From assembly GCF_001557235.1 (NCBI RefSeq), contig NZ_LSJI01000180.1, forward strand, positions 62,001 through 126,000: a stretch of 64,000 bases of DNA, read 5' to 3'. How positions within the stretch are numbered: the first letter of the stretch is position 1; the number at the start of each line of letters is the position of its first letter. This DNA comes from Phenylobacterium sp. CCH9-H3 (lineage in GTDB: Bacteria > Pseudomonadota > Alphaproteobacteria > Caulobacterales > Caulobacteraceae). The notes beneath the pieces are model-generated. The model saw only the letters and a list, made by a program, of their open reading frames with translations, did no database searches and was not told the DNA's origin. The position numbers and the translations under genes are program-made. Of this stretch, positions 55,856-64,000 are shown piece after piece.

Positions 55856-58009
55856 CTACGCCGCCGTCTCCTGGGCGTAGCCGAGCTGCTGGTTCAGGCG
55901 GTCGAGGACGGTGATGGCCGCCTCCGGGATCACCGTGCCGGGGGCGAAGACCGCCGCCACGCCCATGTCCTCCAGGGCCTTGAAGTCCTCGGGCGGGATG
56001 ACGCCGCCCACGAACACCAGGATGTCCGGCCGGCCCAGCCTGGCGAGCTCGGCCTTGAGCTCCGGGACCAGGGTCAGGTGGCCGGCGGCCAGGGAGCTGG
56101 CGCCCACGGCATGGACCCCGGTCTCAACCGCCTCGGCGGCGGCCTCGGCGGGCGTCTGGAACAGGTCGCCGATCTCCACGTCGAAACCGAGGTCCGCGAA
56201 GCCCGAGGCGATCACCTTCTGGCCTCGGTCGTGGCCGTCCTGGCCCATCTTGGCCACCATGATCCGCGGCTTCCTGCCGTCTGCCTGGACGAAAGCCTCG
56301 GTCATGGCCCGCGCCCGGTCCGAGGCGGCGGTGGCGCCGGCCTCGCGCAGATAGACGCCCTTCACCGCATCGGCGTGCGCCTTGTGGCGGTTGAACACCT
56401 TCTCGAGGGCGAAGCTGATCTCGCCCACGGTGGCCTTGGCGCGGGCGGCGTCGACCGCCAGCTCCAGGAGGTTGGCCTTGCCCGCCGCGCCGGCGGTCAG
56501 GGCGTCCAGCGCCGCGGCCACCGCCTCGGGGTCGCGCTCGGCCTTCAGGCGGTTCAGCTTGGCGATCTGGGCCGCGCGCACCGCCGAGTTGTCGACCTTG
56601 AGCACCGGGATGTCGTCCGGCACGTCCGGCCGGTAGCGGTTCACCCCCACGACGCTCTGCTTGCCGCTGTCGATCCGCGCCTGGATGCGGGCCGAGGCCT
56701 CTTCGATCCGGCGTTTGGGCAAGCCTTCCTCGATGGCCTTGGCCATGCCGCCCAGGGCCTCCACCTCGGCGATGTGGGTCAGGGCCCGCTTGGCGAGGTC
56801 GGCGGTCAGGCGCTCGACATAGAAGCTGCCGCCCCAGGGATCGACCACGCGCGGCTGGCCGCTCTCCATCTGCAGGAAGAGCTGGGTGTTGCGGGCGATG
56901 CGGGCGGAGAAGTCCGTGGGCAGGGCCAGGGCCTCGTCCAGGGAGTTGGTGTGCAGGCTCTGGGTCTGGCCGCCCGTGGCGCCCATGGCTTCGATGGCCG
57001 TGCGGGGCACGTTGTTGAAGACGTCCTGGGCCGCGAGGCTCCAGCCGCTGGTCTGGGTGTGGGCGCGCAGGGCCAGGGACCGGGCGTCCTTGGGGTCGAA
57101 CTCCTGCTTCATGAGCTTGGCCCAGAGCAGGCGGCTGGCCCGCTGCTTGGCGACCTCCATGAACATGTTCATGCCGGCGCACCAGAAGAACGACAGGCGC
57201 GGGGCGAACTGGTCCACCGTCATGCCGGCCGCGACGCCGGCGCGCACATACTCGATGCCGTCGGCCAGGGTGTAGGCCAGTTCCAGGTCCAGCGTCGCCC
57301 CGGCTTCCTGCATGTGGTAGCCGCTGATGGAGATCGAGTTGAACCGCGGCATCTCCTTCGACGTGTAGGCGAAGATGTCCGCGATGATCCGCATCGAGGG
57401 GCCGGGCGGATAGATGTAGGTGTTCCGGGTCAGGAACTCCTTCAGGATGTCGTTCTGGATCGTGCCGGCCAGCTTCTCGTGCGGCACGCCCTGTTCTTCC
57501 GCCGCCACGATGTAGAGCGCCAGGATCGGCAGGACGGCGCCGTTCATGGTCATCGACACGGTCATCTTGTCGAGCGGGATGCCGTCGAACAGCGTCCGCA
57601 TGTCGTAGATGGAATCGATGGCCACGCCGGCCATGCCGACGTCGCCGGTCACGCGCGGGTGGTCAGAATCGTAGCCGCGGTGGGTGGCCAGGTCGAAGGC
57701 GATGGACAGGCCCATCTGACCGGCGGCCAGGTTGCGGCGGTAGAAGGCGTTGGAGTCCTCGGCCGTGGAGAAGCCCGCGTACTGGCGGATCGTCCACGGG
57801 TTCGTGGCGTACATGGTGGGGTAGGGGCCGCGCACGAACGGCGCCAGGCCCGGATAGCCGCCCAGGGCCGCCAGTCCTTCGATGTCGGCGGCGGAGTAGG
57901 CGGGCCGCACGTCGATGCCTTCAGGCGTCGCCCAGGCCTCGCCGGCGGGGGCGGGGAAGGCGGCTAGCTCGCCGTCGAACGGGAGCGTCGAGAAGTCGGG
58001 GAAGCTCAC
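55856..58009 (-). CDS. scpA: Methylmalonyl-CoA mutase, large subunit
   Basis: Cobalamin-dependent isomerisation of methylmalonyl-CoA to succinyl-CoA in propionate and branched-chain catabolism. The 717-residue product has the barrel domain ([93 protein letters not shown]) and a C-terminal B12 domain with the base-off motif GQDGHDRG (D-x-H-x2-G) and later GAVAVG-like SSLAAGH and [10 protein letters not shown]. Start is GTG 58009, overlapping the mutA stop by GTGA. Confidence 0.95.
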   Translation of the reverse strand: MSFPDFSTLPFDGELAAFPAPAGEAWATPEGIDVRPAYSAADIEGLAALGGYPGLAPFVRGPYPTMYATNPWTIRQYAGFSTAEDSNAFYRRNLAAGQMGLSIAFDLATHRGYDSDHPRVTGDVGMAGVAIDSIYDMRTLFDGIPLDKMTVSMTMNGAVLPILALYIVAAEEQGVPHEKLAGTIQNDILKEFLTRNTYIYPPGPSMRIIADIFAYTSKEMPRFNSISISGYHMQEAGATLDLELAYTLADGIEYVRAGVAAGMTVDQFAPRLSFFWCAGMNMFMEVAKQRASRLLWAKLMKQEFDPKDARSLALRAHTQTSGWSLAAQDVFNNVPRTAIEAMGATGGQTQSLHTNSLDEALALPTDFSARIARNTQLFLQMESGQPRVVDPWGGSFYVERLTADLAKRALTHIAEVEALGGMAKAIEEGLPKRRIEEASARIQARIDSGKQSVVGVNRYRPDVPDDIPVLKVDNSAVRAAQIAKLNRLKAERDPEAVAAALDALTAGAAGKANLLELAVDAARAKATVGEISFALEKVFNRHKAHADAVKGVYLREAGATAASDRARAMTEAFVQADGRKPRIMVAKMGQDGHDRGQKVIASGFADLGFDVEIGDLFQTPAEAAAEAVETGVHAVGASSLAAGHLTLVPELKAELARLGRPDILVFVGGVIPPEDFKALEDMGVAAVFAPGTVIPEAAITVLDRLNQQLGYAQETAA

Positions 58010-59400
58010 GCCGTCACCTCATGCTTTTCCGACAGCCGCACCGGCGTCAGGACCACGCACTTGCCGTCCGGGCCGGGCAGCCGCGCCGCTTCGGGATCCA
58101 GAGTTGCGGCCGCGCCCGGCTCCACCTCCACCGGCGCCTGGTCGGTGGGGGGGAACGCGGTCACGCCGAGGATCTTCGGCTCCCCGCGCGCGGCGACCGC
58201 CGCCGCGACGTCCTTCGCCACCAGGCCGCTCTCCAGCGCCTTGATGATTCCGCCGGCCGCTTCGATAGCTTGCAGCCGGTCCCAGGCGGCCCGGGCGATC
58301 TGGTCGGTGAGGGCCTCCACATAGCCGGAGCCCGCGGCCGGATCGGCGACCCGGCCGATGCCGGCCTCCTCCATGAGGACGAGCTGGGTGTTGCGGCTCT
58401 GGCGGCGGCCGAAGGCGGTGGGCAGGCCGAGGGCGTCGGTGAAGGCGCCCAGCACCACCGCGTCCGCCCCGCCGGCCGCGGCGCCGAAGCCGGCGGCGGT
58501 GAGGCGGATCATGTTGGTCCAGGGGTCCTGGGCCGTCAGCATCCGGCGCGAGGTGCGCGCCTCGATGCGGGCCAGGGCGTCGGCGCCCGAGGCGGTCGCT
58601 ATCCGGGCGAACACGGCGCGTCCGGCGCGCAGCTTGGCCAGCGTCAGGAAGTAGTCGCCGTCGGCGGCCAGCCCCAAAGTGATCCGCGCGAAGGCGTCCG
58701 TCACCGGCATGCCGGCCCGCACCAGCGCCTTTGCGTAGGCGATAGCGGACGCGGCGGCCACGGCCACTTCCAGCGCCTCGCCGCCGCCGGCCTCATGGGC
58801 CACCCGGCCCGAGGCCAGGAACAGCTGCGCCTGGGGATAGGTCTGCGCCAGGCGCACGCCCACGGTCGCGGCGCTGACCAGGTGGCTCTCGATCGGCCCG
58901 GGGCTCCCGCCGGCCTCGGCGAAGACGCTCAGCGGATCCATGTGCAGGTTCAGCTTCGCGCCGGGCGACGACTTGGCCACCGCATGCAGCGCGTCGGCCG
59001 CCTTGGGCCCGAGGAATCCGGCGTCGAGGCCGACCGGGGCCAGCTCGACGATCACGTCCTTCAGCGCCCGGCCCAGCGCCTCGGCGGTGGCATGCCCCTT
59101 CACGATGACGGACGCCGCGCCACCTTCTAGGTCGGCCAGCAGCTCGGCGTTCGCCCGGGCCGGATCGGCGTGCGCGGACAGCACGCGGATGTCCCAGGGC
59201 CGCTCGCCGTCGAACGGGCGGGCGGGAAAGGCGGCCGGCCGCTCGGCGGCGGCATAGAGGGGAGCGATTTCCAGGCCTTCGACGGTGGACTTGACCAGGC
59301 TCGCGAAGGGCTTGTCGCCCAGCGTCTTGGCCACGAGGGCGCGCCAGGCGTCTTCGCCGGCGGGCGGGATTCCAGGGTCGAGAAGGATCGTGTCGGCCAT
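58006..59400 (-). CDS. mutA: Methylmalonyl-CoA mutase, small subunit (barrel only)
   Basis: A 464-residue partner of ScpA from the ATG at 59400. It keeps the mutase barrel fold ([130 protein letters not shown]) but has no recognisable C-terminal B12-binding domain, ending soon after the barrel, unlike the longer Propionibacterium subunit. The small subunit is catalytically inactive in that enzyme, so loss of the domain fits a structural role. A further TTG start at 59445 lacks support. Coupled to scpA by GTGA. Confidence 0.9.
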   Translation of the reverse strand: MADTILLDPGIPPAGEDAWRALVAKTLGDKPFASLVKSTVEGLEIAPLYAAAERPAAFPARPFDGERPWDIRVLSAHADPARANAELLADLEGGAASVIVKGHATAEALGRALKDVIVELAPVGLDAGFLGPKAADALHAVAKSSPGAKLNLHMDPLSVFAEAGGSPGPIESHLVSAATVGVRLAQTYPQAQLFLASGRVAHEAGGGEALEVAVAAASAIAYAKALVRAGMPVTDAFARITLGLAADGDYFLTLAKLRAGRAVFARIATASGADALARIEARTSRRMLTAQDPWTNMIRLTAAGFGAAAGGADAVVLGAFTDALGLPTAFGRRQSRNTQLVLMEEAGIGRVADPAAGSGYVEALTDQIARAAWDRLQAIEAAGGIIKALESGLVAKDVAAAVAARGEPKILGVTAFPPTDQAPVEVEPGAAATLDPEAARLPGPDGKCVVLTPVRLSEKHEVTA

Positions 59401-59475
59401 GGCGGGAATTGCGCCCCCGCACGCGCGGGCGTCAAGTTCACGCAAGGGGAGAGGAGGGCGTGACCGCCTCGGACC

Positions 59476-60501
59476 TCAGGGCGCCAGCTCCGCCACCAGA
59501 CGCCAGCTCCGCTGCTCGGTGATGTAGGCCCGGTTGCCGATGCTTTCGGGCGGGGCGCCGCGGAGGACTTCGGTCAGGTCGCGGGCCATGGCGCGGCTGC
59601 GGATGTAGTAGCTGTGCAGCACCAGGGGGTCGGCGTCGCCGGCCACGTTGCGGCAGTCCACCAGCACGATCTTCTTGGGGATCATGTCGATCAGCCGCGG
59701 GCCGTCCGAGCCCAGGCGGTCGGGGTTGGTCTTGGTCTTGTCCGAGATCAGCAGGGCGCGGTCGTTGGGGTTGAAATAGACCGTCACCTGCCGGCCGAGG
59801 CGGGGCAGCAGCTTCAGCTTGCTGTCGTGCTCGAAGGTGTCGTCGTCCTCGTCGGGGGCCGCCAGCATGATCTGGTCGAAGAAGCGGTTGAGGGCGGTGG
59901 GTTCCTTGGCGATCAGGGCCTGGAGGCCCTGGCGCAGCACATAGGCCCCCATGCTGTGGGCCAGCAGGTGAAGCCGCCGCTGGCAGTATTCCTCGCTGTC
60001 CAGCTTCACGAGGTAGTCGCGGAGCTTCAGGTAGGTCCGGGCCAGGGCCGGCCCCGTCGCGCGCGCGTCCTCCCGGTCGCTGTAGTAGGACATCAGCGGC
60101 ACCGCCTGGCCGTCGGACGGCCAGCTGAACAGGACGACGTTCACCTGCCGCCCGTCGATCACCACGTCCCGCGCCAGGCGCGCCGCCGCCTCCAGCGCGC
60201 CGGTGAAGCTGACGTTGAAGCCGTGGATGAAGACCAGGGTGTCCGAGAGCCCGCCCTTCATCAGCGTGCGCAGGTCTTCGAGGAACCGCTCGGAACCACC
60301 CTTGATGCCGGCCTGGGTGGTCCGCTCGGGGTAGACCGTCACGCCGGTGAGCTGCGGTCCGGCGGCGCCGGCGTCGAAGTCCGCATAGCCGAAGCGAAGA
60401 GCCGCGACGCCGTCCGGATTGAACTTGCCGCCAAACGCCTGGAGCTTGTTGCCCGGCTGGAAGTTGCGGTTGGTGGCAAAGAAGACCTTGATCGCGGCCA
60501 T
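59476..60501 (-). CDS. Alpha/beta hydrolase of the DUF900 family
   Basis: A 341-residue cytoplasmic protein from the ATG at 60501 (MAAIKVFFATNR), preceded by CTCGGAGG. The DUF900 pattern is visible in FFATNRNFQPG, DTLVFIHGFNVSFTGALEAAARLARDV and FSWPSDGQAVPLMSYYSDREDA; the nucleophile elbow is LLAHSMGAYVLRQG with the acid in LAAPDEDDDTFE and a His near the end (LHSYYIRS). It belongs with lipase/esterase-like hydrolases; substrate unknown. An ATG 39 bases upstream is an alternative start without a ribosome-binding site. Divergent from the nitronate monooxygenase. Confidence 0.88.
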   Translation of the reverse strand: MAAIKVFFATNRNFQPGNKLQAFGGKFNPDGVAALRFGYADFDAGAAGPQLTGVTVYPERTTQAGIKGGSERFLEDLRTLMKGGLSDTLVFIHGFNVSFTGALEAAARLARDVVIDGRQVNVVLFSWPSDGQAVPLMSYYSDREDARATGPALARTYLKLRDYLVKLDSEEYCQRRLHLLAHSMGAYVLRQGLQALIAKEPTALNRFFDQIMLAAPDEDDDTFEHDSKLKLLPRLGRQVTVYFNPNDRALLISDKTKTNPDRLGSDGPRLIDMIPKKIVLVDCRNVAGDADPLVLHSYYIRSRAMARDLTEVLRGAPPESIGNRAYITEQRSWRLVAELAP

Positions 60502-60690
60502 GGGACGCCTCCGAGGGTGAAGCTTCGGCATCTTGGCCAACTCAGGGTCGCGGCGGCAACGTTGTTCTATCGCAGCGGGCTTGGCCGCCGTCGGGTCAGG
60601 GTGGCAACATCGGCGCGCCGGGTCGGGATATTGCCGGGCGCGTCATGTTTGCGTACAACGTAAATCTAACAACTGTCCGAGGATCCGCCC

Positions 60691-61695
60691 ATGGCCCTGC
60701 CGCCCGTTCTCCGCGACCGCCTCCGCCTGCCGGTGATCGGCAGCCCCCTGTTCATCATCTCGGTCCCCGACCTGGTGATCGCCCAGTGCAAGGCGGGCAT
60801 CGTCGGCTCGTTCCCGGCGCTGAACGCGCGACCGGCCTCGATGCTGGACGAATGGCTGCACCGGATCACCGAGGAACTGGCGGCCTGGGATCGCGACCAT
60901 CCGGACACGCCCTCGGCGCCGTTCGCGGTGAACCACATCGTCCACAAGACCAACGACCGGCTGGAGCACGACATCGAGGCGTCCACCAAGTGGAAGGCGC
61001 CCATCGTCATCACCTCGCTGGGCGCGCGCGAGGACGTAAACGCGGCGGTGCATTCTTATGGCGGCGTGGTCCTGCACGACATCATCAATGACCGCTTCGG
61101 CCGCAAGGCCGTGGAGAAGGGCGCAGACGGCCTGATCGCCGTGGCCGCGGGCGCGGGCGGCCATGCGGGCCAGCTCTCGCCCTTCGCCCTGGTGCAGGAA
61201 TTGCGCGAGTGGTTCGACGGGCCGATCGCCCTGTCGGGCTCAATCGCCAACGGCCATGCCATCCTGGGCGCCCAGGCCATGGGCGCGGACCTGGCCTATA
61301 TGGGCTCGGCGTTCATCGCCACGCAGGAGGCGGCGGCCGACCCGGCCTACAAGGAGATGATCGTGGCCTCCAGCGGCGACGACATCGTCTACACCAACCT
61401 CTTCACCGGCGTGCACGGCAACTATCTGAAGCCGTCGATCGTCGCCGCCGGCATGGACCCCAACGACCTGCCGCAATCCGACCCGTCGAAGATGAACTTC
61501 GGCTCGGGGGGCAACCAGAAGTCCAAGGCGTGGCGCGACATCTGGGGCTGCGGCCAGGGGATCGGGGCCGTGAAGAACGTGCCGACCGTGGCCGAGCTCG
61601 TCGGCCGCCTGTCCGACGAGTACGAGCGGGCCAAGGCCGAACTCGCCACCAAAACCTCCTTCACCGCAGGCCGAGTCCTGATGGCGGCGGAATAG
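60691..61695 (+). CDS. Nitronate monooxygenase / 2-nitropropane dioxygenase family
   Basis: A 334-residue FMN enzyme that oxidises alkyl nitronates in family members. Start ALPPVLRDRLRLPVIGSPLFIISVPDLVIAQCKAGIVGSFPALNARP, FMN-binding GADGLIAVAAGAGGHAG with the catalytic-type His, GSIANGHAILGAQAMGADLAYMGSAFIA, and a C-terminal NLFTGVHGNYLKPSIVAAGMDP. Complete length. ATG 60691 comes after CCGAGGA. The upstream 60 bases are AT-rich and hold its likely promoter. Biological substrate unknown; in other bacteria members detoxify propionate 3-nitronate. Confidence 0.9.
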   Translation: MALPPVLRDRLRLPVIGSPLFIISVPDLVIAQCKAGIVGSFPALNARPASMLDEWLHRITEELAAWDRDHPDTPSAPFAVNHIVHKTNDRLEHDIEASTKWKAPIVITSLGAREDVNAAVHSYGGVVLHDIINDRFGRKAVEKGADGLIAVAAGAGGHAGQLSPFALVQELREWFDGPIALSGSIANGHAILGAQAMGADLAYMGSAFIATQEAAADPAYKEMIVASSGDDIVYTNLFTGVHGNYLKPSIVAAGMDPNDLPQSDPSKMNFGSGGNQKSKAWRDIWGCGQGIGAVKNVPTVAELVGRLSDEYERAKAELATKTSFTAGRVLMAAE

Positions 61696-61724
61696 GCTTT
61701 AGGAAATCTGCGAGGAGGCTCAGC

Positions 61725-61784
61725 TTAATCCCATCTAGCCGATAGGATTAAAGGGTCTAAGGTCCCCCGACCACAACCGGGGGA
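61725..61784 (+). promoter_or_regulatory. Inverted repeat and 5' hairpin before the last TonB receptor
   Basis: TTAATCC (61725-61731) and GGATTAA (61745-61751) form a spaced inverted repeat, a candidate operator. Downstream TCCCCCG (61763-61769) pairs with CGGGGGA (61778-61784), a 7-bp hairpin ending 8 bases before the ATG at 61793, where it may affect translation start. Confidence 0.5.
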
Positions 61785-61792
61785 TTCTTGAG

Positions 61793-64000
61793 ATGACGTC
61801 ACCAGCCCTGCGCGGGATCGCGCCCGCCTCCGTGGCCCTGCTGTTTTGCGGGGTCGCGACGGAAGCTTTCGCACAGACGGCCGTGCCGGCGCCCGGGACG
61901 GACGCGGCGGTGGTCGCGGCGGACCAGGAGGCCGGCGCGACGGTGGGGGAGGTGACCGTCACCGCCCGCCGGCGGCAGGAGACGGTGCAGTCCGTGCCCC
62001 TGGCCATCTCGGTGATCGGGGCCGACAAGGTGGACGCCACCGGCGCGTTCAACGTCGGTCGCCTGCAGCAGCTCACGCCGACCCTGCAGTATTATTCCTC
62101 GAACCCGCGCAACACGGCGGTCAACATCCGGGGCCTGGGCGTGCCATTCGGCCTGACCAGCGATGGCTTCGAGCAGGGCGTCGGGTTCTATGTGGACGAC
62201 GTCTATAACGCCCGCGTCGCCACGGCGACGTTCGACTTCCTGGACGTCTCGCGGATCGAGGTGCTGCGTGGGCCGCAAGGCACGCTCTATGGCAAGAACA
62301 CCACCGCCGGCGCGGTGAACATAACCACGAACCAGCCGACCTTCGACTTCGAGGGGAAGGCCGAGGTCTCGGTCGGCAACCTCCAGTTCAAGCAGGCCAA
62401 AGCCGCCATCTCGGGCCCGCTGACCGACACCATCGCCGCGCGCCTGGCGATCTCGACCACCACCCGCCGGGGCACGATCTACAACGTCACCAGCCGCCAG
62501 TACGTAAACGCCCAGGACAACCTCGGCGTCCGGGGGCAAATCCTCTACCGGCCCAGCGACGATCTCGCGGTGACGTTCGCAGCCGACTACAGCAAGCAGG
62601 ACGCCGAGTGCTGCGCCCAGATCTATGTGCGGACCGGCGCGACCCAGCGGCCGCTGAACCGTCAGTACGCCGCCCTGGCGGCCGCGCAGGGCTATACGGT
62701 CGTCAGCACCAATCCTTTCGACCGCCTGACCGACGTCGACGCCAATCTCAACGCGGGCAACAAGATCGGCGGGGTTTCGGCGCGGATGGTCTGGAACGTG
62801 GGGCCGGGCACGCTGACGTCGATCACCGCGTGGCGCTTCTGGGACTGGAAGCCCGAGAACGACCGCGACTTCCTGGGGCTGTCGATCGTCTCGAAGTCGC
62901 AGAACCCGTCGCAGCAGGACCAGTACTCGCAGGAGCTGCGCTACAACTACGCCAACGCGCGGCTCGATCTCGTGGTGGGCGCCTTCGCCTTCAAGCAACG
63001 GGTCGATACGCAAGGGGTCGAGCAGCAAGGGCCCGCCTCCAGCCGCTGGAACATCGCTCCCAGCAACCCGCTCTCGAACGATCCGACCGTCCTGGACGGC
63101 CTGGTGGCGCGCAACACGCAGTCGCTCAAGAACACCAGCTTCGCCCTGTTCGGACAGGCGAGTTGGAAGCTCACCGAGGACTTCACCATCCAGCCGGGCG
63201 TGCGGCTGAACTACGACAAGAAGGAAGGGTTCTATCAGCGCCTCGTCTTCGACGGGCAGGGTCTGCCGGTGCTGTCGGGACAGACGGGCGCCCGGCGCGC
63301 CGCGCAGCTGGCCGTCTTCACGCCGCAGCTCAGCGCGCCGGAGTTCAGCGACTGGAACTTCAGCTACGACCTGACGGCCAGTTATCGCTTCGCGCGGGAC
63401 GTGCTGGGCTATGCGACCTACGCCAAGAGCTTCAAGACCGGCGGCGTGAACCAGAACGGCCTGCCGACCGACGCGGCCGGCAACCCAATCCTGGCGGCGG
63501 GCGCCATCAAGCCGGAGGACGTGGACCACTACGAGGCAGGCCTGAAGACGCAGTTCTGGGATCGGCGGGCGACCCTCAACCTCGCGGCCTTCCGCACCGA
63601 CATCAAAGACTATCAGGCCACGGTCACGAACGGGCAGCTGGGCGTCCTTCGCGGCTATCTGGCGAATGCCGGGAAGGTGAGGAGCCAGGGCTTCGAGTTC
63701 GACGTCGCCGTCCGGCCCAGCGAGCGGGTCAACGCCTATCTCAACGGCGCCTACACCGACGCCACGTACCGCAAGTTCGTCGACGCCCCGTGCCCGCCGG
63801 AGCTTTCGGGCGGCACGACGGTGGGCGCCGGGCAAACGCCGAGCGCGCCGGGAACGCCCGGTGGCCTCAGTCCGGCCAACTGCGACATCTCGGGCCAGCG
63901 GCTTCCGGGCGTGTCCAAGTGGAGCCTCTCGTTCGGGGCCGAGGTGAACGCGCCGGCGACGCTGCTGGGCAATGAGGGCGAGGTCTACCTGGGCTACGAC
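61793..64000 (+). CDS. TonB-dependent receptor (3' end outside window)
   Basis: The reading frame is open from the ATG at 61793 to the end of the window, 736 codons, so it lacks its stop here. Signal peptide MTSPALRGIAPASVALLFCGVATEAFAQ, TonB box and plug (GEVTVTARRRQETVQSVPLAISVIGADKV; VNIRGLGVPFGLTSDGFEQGVGFYVDDVYN; IEVLRGPQGTLYGKNTTAGAVNITTNQPTF), then barrel. GKNTTAGAVNI is typical of the subfamily. A cysteine pair occurs in the barrel near DAECCAQIYVRTG. It lies 98 bases after the nitronate monooxygenase. Ligand unknown. Confidence 0.9.
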   Translation, partial: MTSPALRGIAPASVALLFCGVATEAFAQTAVPAPGTDAAVVAADQEAGATVGEVTVTARRRQETVQSVPLAISVIGADKVDATGAFNVGRLQQLTPTLQYYSSNPRNTAVNIRGLGVPFGLTSDGFEQGVGFYVDDVYNARVATATFDFLDVSRIEVLRGPQGTLYGKNTTAGAVNITTNQPTFDFEGKAEVSVGNLQFKQAKAAISGPLTDTIAARLAISTTTRRGTIYNVTSRQYVNAQDNLGVRGQILYRPSDDLAVTFAADYSKQDAECCAQIYVRTGATQRPLNRQYAALAAAQGYTVVSTNPFDRLTDVDANLNAGNKIGGVSARMVWNVGPGTLTSITAWRFWDWKPENDRDFLGLSIVSKSQNPSQQDQYSQELRYNYANARLDLVVGAFAFKQRVDTQGVEQQGPASSRWNIAPSNPLSNDPTVLDGLVARNTQSLKNTSFALFGQASWKLTEDFTIQPGVRLNYDKKEGFYQRLVFDGQGLPVLSGQTGARRAAQLAVFTPQLSAPEFSDWNFSYDLTASYRFARDVLGYATYAKSFKTGGVNQNGLPTDAAGNPILAAGAIKPEDVDHYEAGLKTQFWDRRATLNLAAFRTDIKDYQATVTNGQLGVLRGYLANAGKVRSQGFEFDVAVRPSERVNAYLNGAYTDATYRKFVDAPCPPELSGGTTVGAGQTPSAPGTPGGLSPANCDISGQRLPGVSKWSLSFGAEVNAPATLLGNEGEVYLGYD

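Noticed and set aside
62608..63975. 455-residue plus-strand frame in the last receptor
   Set aside because: It is an off-frame of the TonB receptor, whose own frame runs open from 61793 to the window end.

Overview
The window is a high-GC alphaproteobacterial chromosome segment. Its left end carries the tail of ftsZ followed by lpxC, bamD, recN and ligA. That order, the FtsZ C-terminal tail, the many TonB-dependent receptors and an EcfG-type stress promoter point to Caulobacterales, most likely Caulobacter or Phenylobacterium; this is inferred from memory of those genomes, not from a search. No tRNA, rRNA, CRISPR array or insertion sequence was found.

Layout. 1-7.6 kb: cell division, envelope and DNA repair (ftsZ end, a small protein whose ribosome-binding site lies in a hairpin, lpxC, an FMN-oxidase-fold protein, bamD, recN, ligA). 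7.6-16.5 kb: assorted genes, including a secreted protein, a methyltransferase, an M24 aminopeptidase, a GIY-YIG-like protein, a stress-type membrane protein with a good EcfG promoter, prmA and a single-chain biotin-dependent acyl-CoA carboxylase that seems to start at CTG. 16.7-30.7 kb: a complete assimilatory nitrate island, namely nasT-nasS sensor pair, an RNA leader with two A1/G4 hexaloop hairpins overlapping a terminator (the expected NasT target), an outer-membrane porin, nrtA-nrtB-ATPase, narK, nirB, nirD, nasA and a siroheme methylase. The sensor, its RNA target and the transport and reduction genes sit in one stretch.

30.8-37.3 kb: an SDR dehydrogenase, then a PepSY-DUF2271-DUF4198-ApbE operon and a facing small CxxC protein. 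Both promoters carry a Fur-like box with the same core, so this looks like an iron-responsive extracytoplasmic flavin/redox cluster. An OafA-type acyltransferase follows. 37.3-47.5 kb: an exported TPR-CHAT protease-like protein in line behind a LuxR regulator, a TonB receptor, an acyl-CoA dehydrogenase with a MerR regulator, an orphan soluble histidine kinase and a thiolase.

47.6-49.7 kb: a Phd/PemK-type toxin-antitoxin pair with an AT-rich repeated operator, a VOC protein and a gene-poor stretch with inverted repeats. 49.7-55.9 kb: the most unusual locus, a lipoprotein fusing a redoxin fold that has lost its cysteine, a c-type haem motif, a PHM-like copper monooxygenase with all expected copper ligands and EF-hands, beside a convergent short-plug TonB receptor and a membrane-anchored winged-helix/beta-propeller regulator. 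55.9-64 kb: the two methylmalonyl-CoA mutase subunits, a DUF900 hydrolase, a nitronate monooxygenase and a TonB receptor that runs off the window.
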